DNA of 64,000 nt. Source: Hymenobacter nitidus. Its GTDB lineage: Bacteria; Bacteroidota; Bacteroidia; Cytophagales; Hymenobacteraceae. Within the stretch, counting starts at the first letter, position 1. Each line of letters opens with the position of its first letter. Positions 51,833 to 58,966 of the stretch are shown in pieces. The stretch lies in the NCBI RefSeq assembly GCF_020447315.1, contig NZ_JAJADQ010000016.1:22573-86572 (forward strand), in the 5' to 3' direction. The translations under genes were made by a program, and so were the position numbers. A model generated the notes under the pieces. The model saw nothing but the letters and a program-made list of their open reading frames with translations, did not search any database and had not been told where the DNA came from.

Positions 51833-52060
51833 ATGACTACTCCCCTTGCCGCATTTGTCAAGCAGCGCCGCAAGCTGTTGCATTTGTCTCAGACTGATAT
51901 TGCCGCTAAAGCCGGAGTGGGGCTGCGCTTCGTGCGCGAGTTGGAACAGGGCAAGGCCACCCTACGCCTAGACAAAGTCAACCAAGTGCTGCGCCTTTTT
52001 AGCCATGAGTTGGCGCCCGCTCCGCTGGACCGCACGCAGCTTATTGGCGCGCTGCTATAA
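51833..52060 (+). CDS. HipB-like HTH regulator without HipA
   Basis: A 75-residue protein of the HipB type: LAAFVKQRRKLLHLSQTDIA, then KAGVGLRFVRELEQGKATLR and LDKVNQVLRLFSHEL. In known loci this protein represses a following hipA kinase gene and neutralises its product. Here no hipA follows; 467 bp without a gene separate it from the KAP gene. The two operators at 51765-51829 fit autorepression. Two 18-bp near-identical direct repeats follow the stop directly (52061-52096). Confidence 0.82.
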   Translation: MTTPLAAFVKQRRKLLHLSQTDIAAKAGVGLRFVRELEQGKATLRLDKVNQVLRLFSHELAPAPLDRTQLIGALL

Positions 52061-52527
52061 TAGAGTCAAATAAACATATAGAGCCAAAGAGACATATGGC
52101 CGTAACCTACGCCGGACTGATAAAACGACTTCCTTGAGTGACTACCTTATTAGACCAGCGGGTATACAGCCTGTAAATCCCTCGACCGAAAATACCTTTC
52201 AAGGCAATTTGGATTGCAAATAGAGATTCTTGTTGCAGCGGGGTGGATTTACTCGCAAAGGCTAGAACTCATCATTTCTGCTGTACCCGTGTGGATTATG
52301 CAAAGCATCTATCAAGTAGGATTTCCTTTACGATAGGCTATTTGATAGATGCTTCATTCCTTACAATCGGCCATTTTCGGTCTGTTTTTCGGCCACCCTT
52401 TTTGATAAGCGGGCTTAGCGAGTAAATCTGACCCGTTACCCCTTAGAGGCCGGTTGGTCGGAAGCCCGGCATCAATTTCCTGATTTACCAGGCGTGTTAC
52501 AATCACCCTGGGCAATTCAACTAAGCC
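52061..52527. other. Intergenic, 467 bp, with nested inverted repeats
   Basis: No convincing gene. At the left end is an imperfect 18-bp direct repeat (52061-52078 and 52079-52096). The centre has two nested inverted repeats, listed separately. The last 95 bp must contain the KAP promoter. Confidence 0.5.
52246..52428. repeat. Nested inverted repeats (possible small element or RNA)
   Basis: Outer arms GATTTACTCGC (52246-52256) and GCGAGTAAATC (52418-52428) are perfect inverses; inner arms AAGCATCTATCAA (52303-52315) and TTGATAGATGCTT (52342-52354) are perfect over 13 bp with a 26-bp loop. The whole is 183 bp. It could be a miniature transposable element, a recombination site, or a folded transcript upstream of the KAP gene. 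Confidence 0.6.
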
Positions 52528-54720
52528 ATGCATTCGTTTAATTTCTCGAACGATAAGCCCGTCGAGGCGCAGCCCGAAGACTATTTTCAGCGCTATGAGT
52601 TTGCCCGCCGCGTGGCCCGGGTGCTGGCCGAACGCCGCGATAGCACCAGCATTACGGTAGGCGTGTACGGGGCCTGGGGCGAAGGCAAAACCTCGGTCAT
52701 GAACTTCATTGCCCAGGAACTAGCCGACCAGAGCGACACCATTGTGGTAACATTCAACCCCTGGCGGTTCTCCGATGAGCAGTCCCTGCTGCTAGCCTTC
52801 TTCACCACCCTGGCGGATCGTCTCAAGCCCCTATCAAAAGCTAATCGTTGGCGGTTCTTCACCCGCAAAGAGAGCCTGGGCAAGCTCATTGCCAAGTATG
52901 CGCAATACACAACCATACTCAAGGCAACGCCCATCTCGGGCGTCGCCGACGCCGCCTCTGGGCTGGGCAAAGCCCTGTCAGACGTGCCCTTGGAAACCCT
53001 GAAGGACCGCATCGAGCAGTTGCTGCGTGACTCTGGGCGCAAGATCGTTGTCATCATTGACGACATCGACCGGTTGGAAAAGGCGGAAATCCACGCCGTC
53101 TTTCGTCTGGTGAAGCTGACAGCCAACTTCCCCTATACGCACTACGTCCTCTGCTTTGATGACCAGATTGTGGCCGCCGCTTTAGGCGAGCGGTTTGGAG
53201 AAGGCAACACGAAGGCCGGGCACGACTTTCTGGAAAAGATCATCCAGATTCCACTGCGCCTGCCCCAGGCTTCCCGGGCCGACTTACGCGACTATTTGTT
53301 TGATCTGCTAAACCAAGCACTAGCCAGCACGGATGTAGCTATTCCCGTGGACCAGCTGGAAGAATTCCGTACGCGGTTCAACGAGCACTTCCTGCTGCGC
53401 TTTACCACCCCGCGCCTAGCCAAGCGTTACGTAAACAGCATTTCTTTCGTGCTGCCGCTGCTTGAGCACGAAGTTAACTACCACGATTTGCTATTAATCG
53501 AAGCCGTTAAGCTGTTTTATCCTGCACTCTACGAGCTCATCCGTGATCAACCACGCTACTTTATCGGCAGCTTTGAGGCTCCCCGCCACTCGGTGCAGGA
53601 TGAGAAAGCCCGGCATACCGCTTTCTTCGATCAGCACCTGCAGGCGTATTCACCCCAAGAGAAAGCCGCCGTACAGGCCTTGCTCGCCGATACGTTCCCC
53701 AAGCTGCGGGAGCTGTGGTCAAACTACTCCCGCCTGAATGACCACGAGGAGTTATTCAACTCCAAAAGCATTGGTTCTGCTTATTACTTTCCCCGTTACT
53801 TCTCCTACGCCGTTACCAAGGGCGAGACCTCTGACGTGTTTTACGATGCGCTGCTGACGGCATTGGGACATAATCCAACCGAGGCCGAGCGGCTATGGCG
53901 CCAAGCACTGGATGACGGCCGCTTTGGCGATTTATACATGCGTCTCTACTTCCGACGCAACAATTTTACCTCACGGCAGGCAAGCTCGCTGATTCATGTC
54001 ATGGCAAGCTACGAAGAAGCTTTGCTGGACAAGCAGCGTTACACCAGTAACTTGTTCCATCGCTTCTTTGATGCTACGCACTTGGTCGCGCACCTGCTGA
54101 CCTTCCGTGTCGACGAAGCCGAGCAGATGCCGCTGCTTGAGGCCGTGTTTGCCGCCGACGTTACGTTCAGCTTTGTGTACGAAGTAGCCCGGGAGCTACT
54201 ACGGCCGGGCAGGGTGGGGGAGCCGGTAAGAGCTGCCCTGCAGACCCGTACTGAATCGCTTCTGCTGGCCCGCGCCCTGGCCGATGCCGCAGACAAGCCT
54301 GTGTTCAGCGTATATCCTACCCAAACCCGGCTGTTATTCATGCTTTGGGTGAAACAACTTGATGGTCGCGGCTCCCTAGCCGCCTACCTGCACGAGCACG
54401 TAGGCGATGCCCAGCGCCTATTGGAACTCGTACGGGCCTTTGCGCCCCTGGTGCATTCCTCGGCGCAGCCCGCACCCTATTACTGTAATTTCGGTGCCGA
54501 GCAGTTTGTGCACATGCGGGAGTTATTGGACCCAAGTGAGTTTACACACTTTCTGCCGGAGGCGACCCGCATAGCCGCGGCCGCTGAGGAATTCCCGGCG
54601 GTCGGCTACCGTGATGCGGCTTCCGATGAGTTGCTACTGGCCCAGTTTGGCTACTGGTGCACTCACCCGCTGAGTGGAGAAGCAGCGGAATACCTGTCTT
54701 CGCGTAGGCCTGACGTCTGA
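52528..54720 (+). CDS. KAP-family P-loop NTPase (PifA-like)
   Basis: A 730-residue protein starting with the family entry DYFQRYEFARRVARVLAER. Walker A is GVYGAWGEGKTSVMNF near residue 50, followed by VTFNPWRFSDEQSLL; Walker B is KIVVIIDDIDRLEKAEI near 178, and VLCFDDQIVAAALGERFG follows. KAP NTPases include PifA of plasmid F, which blocks T7 growth, and QatA. Many KAP proteins have membrane helices inserted between the Walker motifs; none is evident here, only the weakly hydrophobic TTILKATPISGVADAASG. The C-terminal 350 residues are helical and unassigned. It stands alone, upstream of a convergent gene group. Confidence 0.85.
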   Translation: MHSFNFSNDKPVEAQPEDYFQRYEFARRVARVLAERRDSTSITVGVYGAWGEGKTSVMNFIAQELADQSDTIVVTFNPWRFSDEQSLLLAFFTTLADRLKPLSKANRWRFFTRKESLGKLIAKYAQYTTILKATPISGVADAASGLGKALSDVPLETLKDRIEQLLRDSGRKIVVIIDDIDRLEKAEIHAVFRLVKLTANFPYTHYVLCFDDQIVAAALGERFGEGNTKAGHDFLEKIIQIPLRLPQASRADLRDYLFDLLNQALASTDVAIPVDQLEEFRTRFNEHFLLRFTTPRLAKRYVNSISFVLPLLEHEVNYHDLLLIEAVKLFYPALYELIRDQPRYFIGSFEAPRHSVQDEKARHTAFFDQHLQAYSPQEKAAVQALLADTFPKLRELWSNYSRLNDHEELFNSKSIGSAYYFPRYFSYAVTKGETSDVFYDALLTALGHNPTEAERLWRQALDDGRFGDLYMRLYFRRNNFTSRQASSLIHVMASYEEALLDKQRYTSNLFHRFFDATHLVAHLLTFRVDEAEQMPLLEAVFAADVTFSFVYEVARELLRPGRVGEPVRAALQTRTESLLLARALADAADKPVFSVYPTQTRLLFMLWVKQLDGRGSLAAYLHEHVGDAQRLLELVRAFAPLVHSSAQPAPYYCNFGAEQFVHMRELLDPSEFTHFLPEATRIAAAAEEFPAVGYRDAASDELLLAQFGYWCTHPLSGEAAEYLSSRRPDV

Positions 54721-54778
54721 TCTTCCAACTCTAGTGCTAAAGCGGTTTCACAAAGTCAGGCTGGTAGGGAAGTGGGGC

Positions 54779-55072
54779 TCAGCCCAACATCGGCACCGCG
54801 CCCCGGTCAGCTTCTGCGCGCACCACGGCAAACAATTCGTCTTCTGAAACCTGCAGTACCCGCGCCAGTTGCTGAAGCTCGCCGATGGTGCAGGTGCCCG
54901 GGCTGCGCTTGCGCGTGTCGTAGGTGCGGGCCGACACCCCCCAGGCCTCCACGATGCGCTTGCGGGTACCCGCTACCTCCAGCAGCTCGGCCAGCGTGCC
55001 GGGGTGGTGCATGCGCGGGGGACTGGTCAGGGGTTCGGTGAAAGCTACGGTGGGAGCAGTCATTTTAGGCAT
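54779..55072 (-). CDS. Small HTH protein
   Basis: A 97-residue protein. The central part has LAELLEVAGTRKRIVEAWGV, then SARTYDTRKRSPGTCTIGEL, then QQLARVLQVSEDELFAVV, the helical pattern of a Cro/XRE-type DNA-binding fold used in many small phage and plasmid regulators. An in-frame ATG three codons downstream is an equally good start. Last gene of the minus-strand group that begins at ardC; it could bind the direct repeats found at 56155 and 58168. Confidence 0.6.
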   Translation of the reverse strand: MPKMTAPTVAFTEPLTSPPRMHHPGTLAELLEVAGTRKRIVEAWGVSARTYDTRKRSPGTCTIGELQQLARVLQVSEDELFAVVRAEADRGAVPMLG

Positions 55073-55158
55073 CGCGGAAAGGCTAAAAAGGCACAGAATA
55101 AAGTGCGTAAGGTAACCTTTCTACGCGGTAAGTACCTTGCCCGACCATCGCAGCAGCT

Positions 55159-55401
55159 TTAACTGCCTTCAGCGGCCAGCACCAGCTCTTCCCAGCGGCC
55201 GCATTCGGCCACGGCCAAGGCCAGCCAGTGCCGTAGCCGGCCGGGGTCAGAGCATTGGCACATAAGCCGCTCGGCCGCCTGCCGCCGGGCGGGCACGATG
55301 GCCGGGTGCTGCAGAATGCAGCGCAACTCCGCACGCAGCGCGGTCAGCTCATCACAGTAATCCGCCGCGCGGGCCAGGGACAAATAAGGCGAAACAGGCA
55401 T
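55159..55401 (-). CDS. Small hypothetical protein
   Basis: An 80-residue helical protein with four Cys. Segments such as ARAADYCDELTALRAELRCI and LRHWLALAVAECGRWEELV read like a genuine helical bundle. Family unknown. It lies on the same strand as its neighbours, separated from the DUF3846-like gene by a strong hairpin, so its expression may be lower or independent. Confidence 0.5.
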   Translation of the reverse strand: MPVSPYLSLARAADYCDELTALRAELRCILQHPAIVPARRQAAERLMCQCSDPGRLRHWLALAVAECGRWEELVLAAEGS

Positions 55402-55439
55402 GCGCTTGCGGTTAGGGGCAGTGGGGAAGGAAACTCCCG

Positions 55440-55483
55440 GGTAGCCAGGCAGCCGCCCCTTACGGGGCGGCTGCCTGGCTACC
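55440..55483. terminator. Perfect 20-bp stem hairpin
   Basis: Arms of 20 bp (55440-55459 and 55464-55483) are perfect inverses around a TTAC loop; the arms are GC-rich. It starts 3 bp after the end of the DUF3846-like gene on the minus strand. There is no clear T-tract on that strand, so it may work as an mRNA-end stabiliser or attenuator rather than a classical terminator. Confidence 0.75.
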
Positions 55484-55485
55484 AG

Positions 55486-56088
55486 CTAGCGCATCATCCT
55501 CGATTGCATCAGTAGCACGGGGCCGGCTACGACATCGACGGGTGAGTAGTGCTCCAGCGGGTACGTTTCATACCAGGCCGCCGTGGCCAGCGGGTTGATG
55601 GGGCGCCGGCGGTTCTTGCCCTCGTCGTCAAACACCAAGAGGTACCCTTCGTAAGGTCCGTGCTGGGGACAGTGCACGTCGATATAGGTGGCTTCCAAGG
55701 CCGCGCACAGCTGGGCTAACCCAAAGGTTTTGCGGCCCCGCTCGGGGCGCACCTCGCGCAGGCTGCCGTCCACACCCAGCAGCATAGCCGCGCCCTCCGC
55801 GGGCAGCATGCCGGCGTGCTGGCTTAGGAAGTAATCTCCCAACGCCTGCCGCGTGGCATACTTATCGCCTCCGACTACCTGAAAAGGTCCCCGGTCATAG
55901 GTTGTCGTGGGGAAGAGCTGACCGGTGGTGCCGCACAAAGCCACAATCGATGAGGGCTGACCGGCCGCGATGCGTAGAAACAGGCGGGGCGGGAGGGGGA
56001 AGCCGGCTCTTGCGGGCTTAACCAGCTCGGTGTTGTGCAAACTAAAAAGCAGGGGAGTGGCGGGAGTTGAACGCGGGCTGTTTTCCAT
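55486..56088 (-). CDS. DUF3846-like plasmid protein
   Basis: A 200-residue protein. The C-terminal half follows the DUF3846 pattern: LCAALEATYIDVHCP, YEGYLLVFDDEGKNRRRPIN, then PVDVVAGPVLL, i.e. a strand-rich fold with LVxDEEGK, P-x-N and D-x-V-x-G-x-x-L. The family is of unknown function and is common on plasmids and phages. The ATG at 56088 is chosen over 56151, because the longer version adds Lys/Gln-rich residues across the presumed promoter. Upstream (56155-56190) lie the direct repeats shared with ardC. Confidence 0.6.
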   Translation of the reverse strand: MENSPRSTPATPLLFSLHNTELVKPARAGFPLPPRLFLRIAAGQPSSIVALCGTTGQLFPTTTYDRGPFQVVGGDKYATRQALGDYFLSQHAGMLPAEGAAMLLGVDGSLREVRPERGRKTFGLAQLCAALEATYIDVHCPQHGPYEGYLLVFDDEGKNRRRPINPLATAAWYETYPLEHYSPVDVVAGPVLLMQSRMMR

Positions 56089-56154
56089 GATATTGAGCTG
56101 TTTTGGTGGTTTTCGCTTCTGTATTAAAAACAAAACAGCAGGGCCAATCATTCA

Positions 56155-56190
56155 CATTTTGCACTCTTTTTAATATCATTTTGCTCTTTT
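56155..56190 (-). promoter_or_regulatory. Paired direct repeats, copy 1
   Basis: Two copies of CATTTTGCxCTCTTTT-type sequence (as read on the plus strand) with 22 bp between them: CATTTTGCACTCTTTT at 56155 and CATTTTGCTCTTTT at 56177. A closely similar pair stands before ardC at 58168-58205. Both lie 60-70 bp upstream of minus-strand start codons. Confidence 0.6.
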
Positions 56191-56294
56191 ATCATAACCT
56201 TCTTTGCCCCATTACCCACCACGGTATCTGCGTTAATGGTGTATCCCAGGCGGACGCCCCCTCTGCTGAGAGTGGCCGTCTTACCCCTGCAGCT

Positions 56295-56693
56295 TCAATC
56301 AGCAGCGGGAGGGTTTGGAGCCCCAGCAATCGGCAGGCGTTGGCCTGAACGGCGGCTCGTGACCGGCCCCTCGTCCAGCGGCGGCTCAAACCAATCCCGG
56401 TAAGCGGTCGTCAGCCGGTCCGCCACGATGGCCAGGCGCTCCGTGTCGCCGGCCCGCATTATCCAGATGTGCGCGCTGCCGCAGCCTACCTCATACCCGC
56501 TACCCAGGAGCTTCTTCACCGCCCCCGCCAGCCCGCGCAAATCGGTAGTATGAGTATGGGCCAGTACGTGCCGGCGCAGGGCCTGCAGGCTCCGCTTCTC
56601 CGCTGTATCAAGCGGCTTTAACTCGATGGCCAGGTAGGCCTGCTGCGGCGGAAAGGGGTCAGTAACCGCAATGCATTTCGGGGGTTGGTGCAT
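56295..56693 (-). CDS. Hypothetical protein
   Basis: A 132-residue protein. The middle has QAYLAIELKPLDTAEKRSLQ, then THTTDLRGLAGAVKKLLGSG and GSAHIWIMRAGDTERLAIVA, an alpha/beta pattern. The tail is Pro-rich. No family recognised. It follows the gene at 56724 on the same strand after 30 bp and is probably in the ardC transcription unit. Confidence 0.58.
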   Translation of the reverse strand: MHQPPKCIAVTDPFPPQQAYLAIELKPLDTAEKRSLQALRRHVLAHTHTTDLRGLAGAVKKLLGSGYEVGCGSAHIWIMRAGDTERLAIVADRLTTAYRDWFEPPLDEGPVTSRRSGQRLPIAGAPNPPAAD

Positions 56694-56723
56694 GAGAGTG
56701 GAAAGGAATGGGAGGTAAGAGGG

Positions 56724-57014
56724 TTAGAGCAATAGCAGGGCAAACTGTCCGCCCAGCTCCTCGCGCGTGGCGCGCACGGCCTCGCGGGCGATGGGGCGCA
56801 AGGTCTTCACCAGGGCCTCGAGCACCTGAAAGTCCTCCAGTGTGGCCACACCCAGCGCCAGGCGCTCGGCCACTTCCAGCGTCAGGCCTTCAAGGCTTAG
56901 GCCGTAGCCGCGCTGCTGCATGTCGGCTTCCACGTCGGTCAACGCTTCGGCCACCCGGGCGCGGTACTGGTTCCAGGCAGGGTCCCCGAAAACGGGGGCT
57001 TCGCTAGCATTCAT
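56724..57014 (-). CDS. Hypothetical helical protein
   Basis: A 96-residue protein starting MNASEAPVFGDPAWNQYRAR; the rest is helical (ALTDVEADMQQRGYGLSLEG, then LEDFQVLEALVKTLRPIARE). The frame is open to 57080, but the extra residues are Ala/Gly/Cys-rich and overlap the ardC end region, so 57014 is the likelier start. 70 bp after ardC. Confidence 0.58.
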   Translation of the reverse strand: MNASEAPVFGDPAWNQYRARVAEALTDVEADMQQRGYGLSLEGLTLEVAERLALGVATLEDFQVLEALVKTLRPIAREAVRATREELGGQFALLLL

Positions 57015-57084
57015 GGGCGGTTGGCAGGAAAAAGTAAAACAATGGCCGGGCGAGCCGCCGGCAGCGGCGGCCCGCAGCACAGCC

Positions 57085-58101
57085 TTAGGCGGCGGCCAAC
57101 CAGCTGAGCTCCGCCTCCCGGTACTGCCGGCCGACTTCGTCTTCTTCGTGGACTAACTCCAGCACGCGGGCGGGAGCGGGGGCCGTTTCGCCCTCCTCCG
57201 GCACGCCCAGAATCAGCTTGGCGGCGCGCTGGGCCTTGCTGGCGGCCTGCAGCACCAGCTTTTTATCGTTTTTCAGCCGCTCGAGCCACGACTGGATATA
57301 GGCCACGGCGTTGGTTTCGGTCTGCTCGGTGTTGAGGCCGGAAGCGGCGCACAGAAACGACGCGCCCATCTCCGCCGTCAACTCCTCCCGCGCGTAGCTG
57401 GCCGAGAGCTTGCCCTCGCTGGCGGTCAGGTCCGGGCGGTCCAGCCGCGAAGCGTGGCCGGTGCTGTGCGTCAGCTCGTGAAACAGGGTGGCATAGTAGC
57501 CTTCGCCCGTGGTGAAGGTGGCCCGCTCGGGCATGTTGACCAGATCCAGCGCCGGGGAGTAGTAAGCGCGCTGGTGCCGGTGCTCAATGGCCGGGCGCCC
57601 CTCCCAGCCGCTTACGATGGCTTCCGCCGCTTCAATGGGCGTATGCCCGTGGCGCTCAACCGCCGGCAAATCAAATTCGATGCCTTCGATGTCCTCCACC
57701 GAAAAAACGGTGTAGTATTTCAGGAAGGGCAGCTTCTCCTCCTTACCGGTCTGCTCGTTCTCGCGCACCGACACGTTGTAGTATACCACCGGGTGCCCCT
57801 TGGCGCCCTTGCGCACGTTGCCGCCCAAAGCCAGCGCCTGCTTGAAGGTCAGAAAGAAAGGGAGCGCCCCGCTGAAGTGCAGTAAAAAAGCATTGATGCC
57901 AGAGTAAGCCGCACCCGTGGCGTAGTTGCGGGGCAGGCCATAGACAGCGTTCCACGGCTTGCGCCACGGAATCACGCCGCCTTCCAATGCCGCCACAATC
58001 CGGTCGGTGACAAGCTGATACACATCGGGGCGGGAGGTGACACCCTTAGCAGTTTGGCGGGTGGCAGATTTGCAAGTGGGGGTTTTGCGGGCCTTTTTCA
58101 T
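57085..58101 (-). CDS. ardC: ArdC-type antirestriction protein
   Basis: A 338-residue protein. The N-terminal ssDNA-binding domain is seen as YQLVTDRIVAALEGGVIPWR and NYATGAAYSGINAFLL, then FLTFKQALALGGNVRKGAKG. The C-terminal zincin-like metallopeptidase has LFHELTHSTGH near residue 207-215 and a following Glu in EELTAEMGASF. ArdC proteins protect incoming single-stranded plasmid DNA from restriction in a new host and are usually made first on entry. It is the first gene of a minus-strand group, preceded by paired repeats (58168-58205). Confidence 0.9.
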   Translation of the reverse strand: MKKARKTPTCKSATRQTAKGVTSRPDVYQLVTDRIVAALEGGVIPWRKPWNAVYGLPRNYATGAAYSGINAFLLHFSGALPFFLTFKQALALGGNVRKGAKGHPVVYYNVSVRENEQTGKEEKLPFLKYYTVFSVEDIEGIEFDLPAVERHGHTPIEAAEAIVSGWEGRPAIEHRHQRAYYSPALDLVNMPERATFTTGEGYYATLFHELTHSTGHASRLDRPDLTASEGKLSASYAREELTAEMGASFLCAASGLNTEQTETNAVAYIQSWLERLKNDKKLVLQAASKAQRAAKLILGVPEEGETAPAPARVLELVHEEDEVGRQYREAELSWLAAA

Positions 58102-58167
58102 AATAAAGCGCTGTTTTTGTGAGCGTTTGCTATACCTATTAAACGAAAAAGACTACCTCGTAGTTTT

Positions 58168-58205
58168 CTTTTTGCTCTATATTTAATATCTTTTTGCTCT
58201 TTTTA
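58168..58205 (-). promoter_or_regulatory. Paired direct repeats, copy 2
   Basis: CTTTTTGCTCTAT at 58168 and CTTTTTGCTCTTTT at 58190, 22 bp apart, followed like copy 1 by a stretch ending in CCTTCTTTsCCC. Shared by ardC and the DUF3846-like gene; the 22-bp step is two helical turns. Confidence 0.6.
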
Positions 58206-58293
58206 TTCCACCTTCTTTCCCCACTGCCCCTTTGAGAAATTGGCGTAAACAAGTGCTTCTTTCCACTGCTCAGCTTTTGGGCTGATGAGTGGA

Positions 58294-58315
58294 AAAACCA
58301 CTTTTTATAAGCGAA
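58294..58315. repeat. Solitary iteron copy far from the origin
   Basis: A 22-bp exact match to the iteron and flanks at 50187-50208, including CCACTTTTTATAAGC. It lies 8 kb right of the origin, between ardC and umuD. Confidence 0.85.
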
Positions 58316-58496
58316 GGCAGCCCTGACGCGGGCATGTTTTGGAGCAGGCTGGCGTCGGGGCGCAGTGGGCCGGGCCGGTGGAGTTTGGTCGGGTTGAGCC
58401 TAACCAATCATCGCCTTAGCTATTATTTTTAGCTTTATTTCTACTAATTTTATTAGCAGCGCGTATTATTGCCAGCCCACCTACTTTACACCACCC

Positions 58497-58964
58497 ATGC
58501 GCAACGTCGAATTAATCCCCGTCCACGACTCCCAGACCCCGTTTTTACTTCCGCTTTTCAGCTGCTCGGTATCCGCGGGCTTTCCTTCCCCGGCCTCTGA
58601 TTACACCGATGAGCTTTTCGATTTGAACCGCTTGCTCCTGCGCCACCCCGACGCCACCTACTTGGTGCGGGTGAGCGGCGAGAGCATGAAAAACGCCGAG
58701 ATTCACGAGGGCGACCTACTGGCCGTGGACAAGCAGATGGAAGCTGACCACAACCACATCGTGGTGGCCGTGGTCGACGGCGAGTGCACCGTGAAGCGCC
58801 TCGTGTGCGAGCACGGCACCTGGTGGCTGAAGCCTGAAAACCCAGATTATAAGGCGTGGGAGATACACGACGCTGGCGACGTCAAAATATGGGGTGTGGT
58901 GACCCACGTGCTGCACGAACTCATCCCCGGTAAACTCGCGGCATTGCTGCGCACCCGCGACTAG
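58497..58964 (+). CDS. umuD: UmuD-type SOS mutagenesis protein (S24 peptidase)
   Basis: A 155-residue protein. The self-cleavage site is probably Ala27-Gly28 in CSVSAGFPSP. The catalytic Ser63 lies in VSGESMKNA and Lys100 in GECTVKRL, the Ser-Lys dyad of LexA/UmuD. The gene is 2 bp ahead of umuC, so the two are one operon. After RecA-stimulated cleavage, UmuD' joins UmuC in the error-prone polymerase V. The ATG at 58497 is the first in frame and gives normal length. Confidence 0.92.
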   Translation: MRNVELIPVHDSQTPFLLPLFSCSVSAGFPSPASDYTDELFDLNRLLLRHPDATYLVRVSGESMKNAEIHEGDLLAVDKQMEADHNHIVVAVVDGECTVKRLVCEHGTWWLKPENPDYKAWEIHDAGDVKIWGVVTHVLHELIPGKLAALLRTRD

Positions 58965-58966
58965 CC

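Larger units (their letters stand above)
58102..58496. promoter_or_regulatory. Divergent region of ardC and umuDC, 395 bp
   Basis: Contains the paired repeats (58168-58205) and a single iteron copy (58294-58315), listed separately, plus a small palindrome CTAAT-TTT-ATTAG at 58444-58456 about 40 bp before umuD, which could be an SOS or other operator. No E. coli-type LexA box is present. Confidence 0.5.

Noticed and set aside
52243..52425. 60-codon frame over the nested inverted repeats
   Set aside because: It follows the repeat arms exactly and has no protein-like pattern beyond them; the repeats are the better explanation.
52061..52527. A hipA gene or remnant after the HipB-like gene
   Set aside because: No frame on either strand resembles HipA; the short frame at 52092 ends after 13 codons.
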